Source of the DNA: Chloroflexota bacterium
Lineage (GTDB): Bacteria > Chloroflexota > Limnocylindria > QHBO01
Reading direction: 5' to 3'
Assembly: GCA_013697395.1 (NCBI GenBank)
Contig: JACCWY010000014.1
Coordinates: forward strand, 1 to 7,685
Length of the DNA: 7,685 bases
Part shown: positions 4,887 through 7,685 of the stretch, piece after piece
Numbering within the stretch: position 1 is the stretch's first letter
Layout: every line of letters starts with the position of its first letter
Notes under the pieces: generated by a model
Told to the model about the DNA's origin: nothing
The model's database searches: none
What the model saw: the letters and a program-made list of their open reading frames with translations, nothing else
Position numbers and translations under genes: made by a program

Positions 4887-7643
4887 ATGAGCGAGGCGGA
4901 ACAGGCAGGAATCGACCACGTCATCCTGCCGCGACGCCTCCCCGGACTCGCCCTCCTCGAACGCCATCATCTGCCGCCGGCCGACAACCAGATCGACGCC
5001 GTCCTCGCGGCGTTCGCCACGCCGGGCGACACCGTCCTCGATCCGTGGGCCGGCACCGGCTGGACCGCTCGGCGCACGATCGCGGCCGGGATGCGTGCTG
5101 TGGCGGCCGACCCGAGCCCGTTCGCCCAGATGGCGGCGATCGCCATCCTGACCGCTCCCGGTCCCGCCGTGCTGGACGCCGCGTTCGCGCAGCTCGCCGG
5201 TTCGCGGCGCGTTGACGTTCCGCTGCGGCAGCACATCGAGGAGCTGTACGCGACGCGCTGCGCCGCCTGCCGCCGGCCGGTCGTGGCAGAGCAGTTCGTG
5301 TGGCCACGTGATGGCGATGCGCCCGGTCGCAAGATCTACCGCTGCGAAGCGTGCGACCTCTCGCGTGGCGGCCCGGAGGAGCGCTCGGCCCCGGTCGACG
5401 AGGTCGACCTCGCCAAGCTCGGCATCGAGCGCGCTGTCGATGGGACCGCCGACCCCGAGCCGGTCACGACGGTGACGCCGGACGAACCGGGGCTGACTGG
5501 CGACGGGGACGAGCTCGACCTGTCGATCGGGGAGGCCGGCGGACCGCCCCCCGCCCCGCGCGCCGTTGACCCGCCGAGCCCGGCCGACGACGGGCCACGC
5601 TTCGCATCGACCGTGCGGCCCGATCCGATCCCGATTGCCGCCGCGGAGGGCGCGCGCCATTCGCCCCACTACCTCGAGCTGCGGGCGCGCTTCCCGGTGC
5701 TCGACGACCGGGAGGAGCTCGTCGACGAGCTGCTCGAGCTGTACACCCCGCGCAACCTCTACGCCCTCCATGCCATCGGGACGAAGATCGACACCGAGCT
5801 GCGCGACACGGCCGCCGCGTCCGTCATGAAGCTCGCACTGGCCGCCTGCCTCCTGCCCGCCAGCCGCCTCAACGGGTACCCCGGCCGCGTCGCCTCGCTG
5901 CGCATCAGCGCCGGGCATGTCCGCCAGCCCGCGAGCCGTCACCAGCGCGAGGTGAACGTGTGGCGGACGTTTGCCGACGCCTACGACGAGGTGCGGGCAG
6001 CCATCGCCGGGCTCGGCGAGCGGCAGGAGGCTCGCTTCGCGGCCGACTTCGGCGAGCTGGGCGGGATAACCTCCGCGAACGTGCTGTGGCTCCGGGCGCG
6101 GGCGTCGGTCGTCGGCCAGTATCTTCCCGCCGACGGTGTGGATCTCGTCCTCACCGCGCCGGCGCCGAGCCCGACCATCGAGGAGCTCGGGTTCGAGTAC
6201 CTGGCGACGAGCTGGCTGCTGGGGCGGGAGGCGGCCGAGACGCTCCGCCTCGAGCCGATCTTCGGCGGCAGCGGCCATCCCGAGGGCGCCGAGACCACCA
6301 CGCTCCGCCACGGCATGGCATCCGCGGCAGGTGCGCTCAAGCCGGGTGGCTCGTGCGTCGTCCTGCTCGAGCGCGGCGATCCCGAGCGCATGCTCGCCGT
6401 CGCGCTGGCCGGGGCGTCGGCCGGGCTCGACCTGGTGAGCGTCGTGCATCGCGAGTCCGAGCGCGCGGGGGATGGAATCGCCCTGCACCTTCGGAGGCGG
6501 TCGGCGGAGGATCGGCTGCGTCACGCCGTGACACCGAGCCCGATGCGACTGGGTGCCGATTCCGGGCACCTGACCTATCCGGAGCTGGCCGGCGCAATCG
6601 AGCGCGCGGTGACCGGTCTCCTGCGGGACCGTGGCGAGCCGGCCGGCCTGACGCGGGTCGTGGCGTCCGTCGTCTCGGACCTGGCGTCGTCCGGGCTGCT
6701 GACGCGGATCGTGGCGGGCCGGGGTGAGCAAGGCGGGGAGCCGTTCGAACGTGTCGACGCGAGCGGCCCGCAGATGATCGCCGGCCTCATCCGCGAGGAG
6801 CTGTGGCGCGAGGATCACCCGAGCCTGGTCCGTATCGGCGACGAAGCCCGGCCGATGTGGTGGCTCCGGCAGCCCGAGCTTGCCGAGCAACCGCTCGCCG
6901 ACCGGGTCGAGTGGGCGACCTGGTCGATTCTCTCCACGGCCGGCGGGATCGACGAGGCCGGCTTCTTCGACCGCATCTATCGGCTCTTCCCCGGCCTGCA
7001 GGCCCCCGACGAGGAGCTCGTCCGCGCCTGCCTTGCGGCCTACCAGTCCCCGGGCGAGCGCGGCTCGCTCGCGACCGAGGACGAGCTCACGCGCCGCACC
7101 GCCGATCACGCTCGCGTCATCGCCACGATCGTCGACTACGGGCATCGACTCGGGCTGCGCACGTGGGTCGCGGCCCGCGAGCACGATCGAGTCGTCGATG
7201 GTCGCATCCTGCTCGACCGGCTGGCCGAGGACGAGCGGCGCGTGTACCTGCCACTCGTGATTCGCGCGCCGGCCGAGGCGCTGGGCCAGGTGGACGTCAT
7301 CTGGTACGTGCGCGGCCGCCTGGCGTTCCTGTTCGAGGTCGACTGGACCGCGATGGCCGGCGAGGCGGTGCTGCGGCGAGGCCGGGTGATCCCGCTCGGA
7401 AAGGACCAGGCCCGCTTCCTGGTGATTCCAGCGGAACGAGGCGAGCTGCTGCGCCTGAAGCTCGAGCGCTCGCCGTGGCTCCGTGACGAGCTCGACCGCC
7501 AGAACTGGCACGTCCTAAAGTGGCAGCACCTCGATACGCTGGTGGCCAGGGAGGGGGCGAGGATCCAGTGGCTCGAGCCGGTCCTGGGCCTTGACCCGCT
7601 CATCGAGCGCGGTGGTGAGCAGCTCACGATGTTCGGTGAGTGA
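4887..7643 (+). CDS. Degenerate zinc-ribbon DNA methylase-like protein with nuclease-like C-terminus
   Basis: A 918-residue protein with the layout of COG1743/DUF1156-type adenine DNA methylases. Motif I, the SAM-binding VLDPWAGTG (50-58), comes first, with an acidic residue at D75 (AADPSPFA). A zinc ribbon follows (C125, C128, C153, C156), then a Pro/Asp/Glu-rich linker (about 160-250) and a helical region with TPRNLYALH (287-295) and EVNVW (355-359). Motif IV is expected as T-DPPY, but VDLVLT-APAP is found at 418-427, so the catalytic residues are lost. LKPGG at 484-488 is the usual late strand-turn. Residues about 555-730 are helical, possibly winged-helix. At 741-880 there is H741, D803 (VDVIW) and E817-V-D819, like a PD-(D/E)XK core. 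SAM or DNA binding is likely and methyl transfer doubtful. It is not recognised as a named system. An uninterrupted frame of normal composition argues against a decaying pseudogene. Confidence 0.7.
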   Translation: MSEAEQAGIDHVILPRRLPGLALLERHHLPPADNQIDAVLAAFATPGDTVLDPWAGTGWTARRTIAAGMRAVAADPSPFAQMAAIAILTAPGPAVLDAAFAQLAGSRRVDVPLRQHIEELYATRCAACRRPVVAEQFVWPRDGDAPGRKIYRCEACDLSRGGPEERSAPVDEVDLAKLGIERAVDGTADPEPVTTVTPDEPGLTGDGDELDLSIGEAGGPPPAPRAVDPPSPADDGPRFASTVRPDPIPIAAAEGARHSPHYLELRARFPVLDDREELVDELLELYTPRNLYALHAIGTKIDTELRDTAAASVMKLALAACLLPASRLNGYPGRVASLRISAGHVRQPASRHQREVNVWRTFADAYDEVRAAIAGLGERQEARFAADFGELGGITSANVLWLRARASVVGQYLPADGVDLVLTAPAPSPTIEELGFEYLATSWLLGREAAETLRLEPIFGGSGHPEGAETTTLRHGMASAAGALKPGGSCVVLLERGDPERMLAVALAGASAGLDLVSVVHRESERAGDGIALHLRRRSAEDRLRHAVTPSPMRLGADSGHLTYPELAGAIERAVTGLLRDRGEPAGLTRVVASVVSDLASSGLLTRIVAGRGEQGGEPFERVDASGPQMIAGLIREELWREDHPSLVRIGDEARPMWWLRQPELAEQPLADRVEWATWSILSTAGGIDEAGFFDRIYRLFPGLQAPDEELVRACLAAYQSPGERGSLATEDELTRRTADHARVIATIVDYGHRLGLRTWVAAREHDRVVDGRILLDRLAEDERRVYLPLVIRAPAEALGQVDVIWYVRGRLAFLFEVDWTAMAGEAVLRRGRVIPLGKDQARFLVIPAERGELLRLKLERSPWLRDELDRQNWHVLKWQHLDTLVAREGARIQWLEPVLGLDPLIERGGEQLTMFGE

Positions 7644-7648
7644 CTGGC

Positions 7649-7678
7649 TTGCTCGTCCGGTGAGCGAGGCGGTAGACT
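7649..7678 (+). promoter_or_regulatory. Candidate promoter for a gene beyond the window
   Basis: TTGCTC at 7649-7654, an 18-bp spacer, and TAGACT at 7673-7678 lie in the 42 bases after the methylase-like gene. The -10 box resembles the TAGAAT before polX. An imperfect dyad (CTTGCTC 7648-7654 with GAGCGAG 7662-7668, one G-T pair) overlaps the -35 box and spacer; it could be an operator or a weak terminator without a T-run. The downstream gene is not in the window. Confidence 0.35.
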
Positions 7679-7685
7679 CGCGGCC

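Noticed and set aside
1395..4924. Long minus-strand open frames opposite polX (1395-3068) and opposite the membrane and TPR genes (3068-4924)
   Set aside because: They have the same codon-aligned antisense phase and the same cause as above. The sense strand carries clear domains and motifs.
4734..7511. A 925-residue open frame on the minus strand, antisense to the methylase-like gene
   Set aside because: Its codons sit exactly opposite the sense codons, so it stays open simply because the sense gene avoids TTA, CTA and TCA, as expected at high GC. The product is low-complexity and rich in Arg, Gly and Ala with no recognisable domain.
4888..7672. 12-base direct repeat TGAGCGAGGCGG at 4888-4899 and 7661-7672, flanking the methylase-like gene
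   Set aside because: A GC-rich 12-mer recurring once in 7.7 kb is expected by chance; there are no other signs of an element boundary.

Overview
The window is strongly GC-rich DNA with codons ending mostly in G or C. It is densely packed on the + strand, with stop/start overlaps (ATGA, TGATG, GTGA) and almost no Shine-Dalgarno-like sites. This suits a GC-rich Terrabacteria-type bacterium. A Chloroflexota lineage or an actinomycete is my best guess, from the ALDH pair, the PolX and the TPR protein, but nothing here fixes the phylum. I see no rRNA, tRNA, transposon, CRISPR array or attachment site.

Left region (1-1372): the last codons of an aldehyde dehydrogenase, a small one-domain cupin, and a short ALDH paralogue that has the N-terminal part of the fold but no catalytic half. 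The three genes overlap at their stop/start codons and look like one operon. Full-length plus short ALDH pairs of this kind are known from actinomycete deoC-type loci. The cupin between them is the less usual part.

Middle region (1373-3934): a complete family X DNA polymerase with a PHP nuclease domain (PolX, base-excision and gap-repair type), probably with its own TAGAAT -10 box and a very short or absent leader. It is followed by a translationally coupled polytopic membrane protein that I do not recognise.

Intergenic switch (3929-4024): two perfect 7-bp inverted repeats share the bases CAGGG/GGG. The second one covers the -35 box of a strong-looking promoter (TTGACA, 17 bp, TGG-TACAAG). 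This promoter starts the right-hand unit.

Right region (4025-7643): a two-gene unit. The first gene encodes a TPR protein with a conserved-looking middle domain and an extremely acidic tail. The second encodes a 918-residue protein built like a zinc-ribbon DNA methylase of the COG1743/DUF1156 type. It keeps the SAM-binding motif I (DPWAGTG) but its catalytic DPPY motif reads APAP. Its C-terminal third resembles a PD-(D/E)XK nuclease-like fold. This pair is the best candidate for an undescribed system: an apparently non-methylating, SAM-binding, DNA-modification-like protein with a nuclease-like tail, made together with an acidic TPR partner behind an operator-like promoter. Its function is not known to me. 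The last 42 bases hold a candidate promoter for a gene outside the window.
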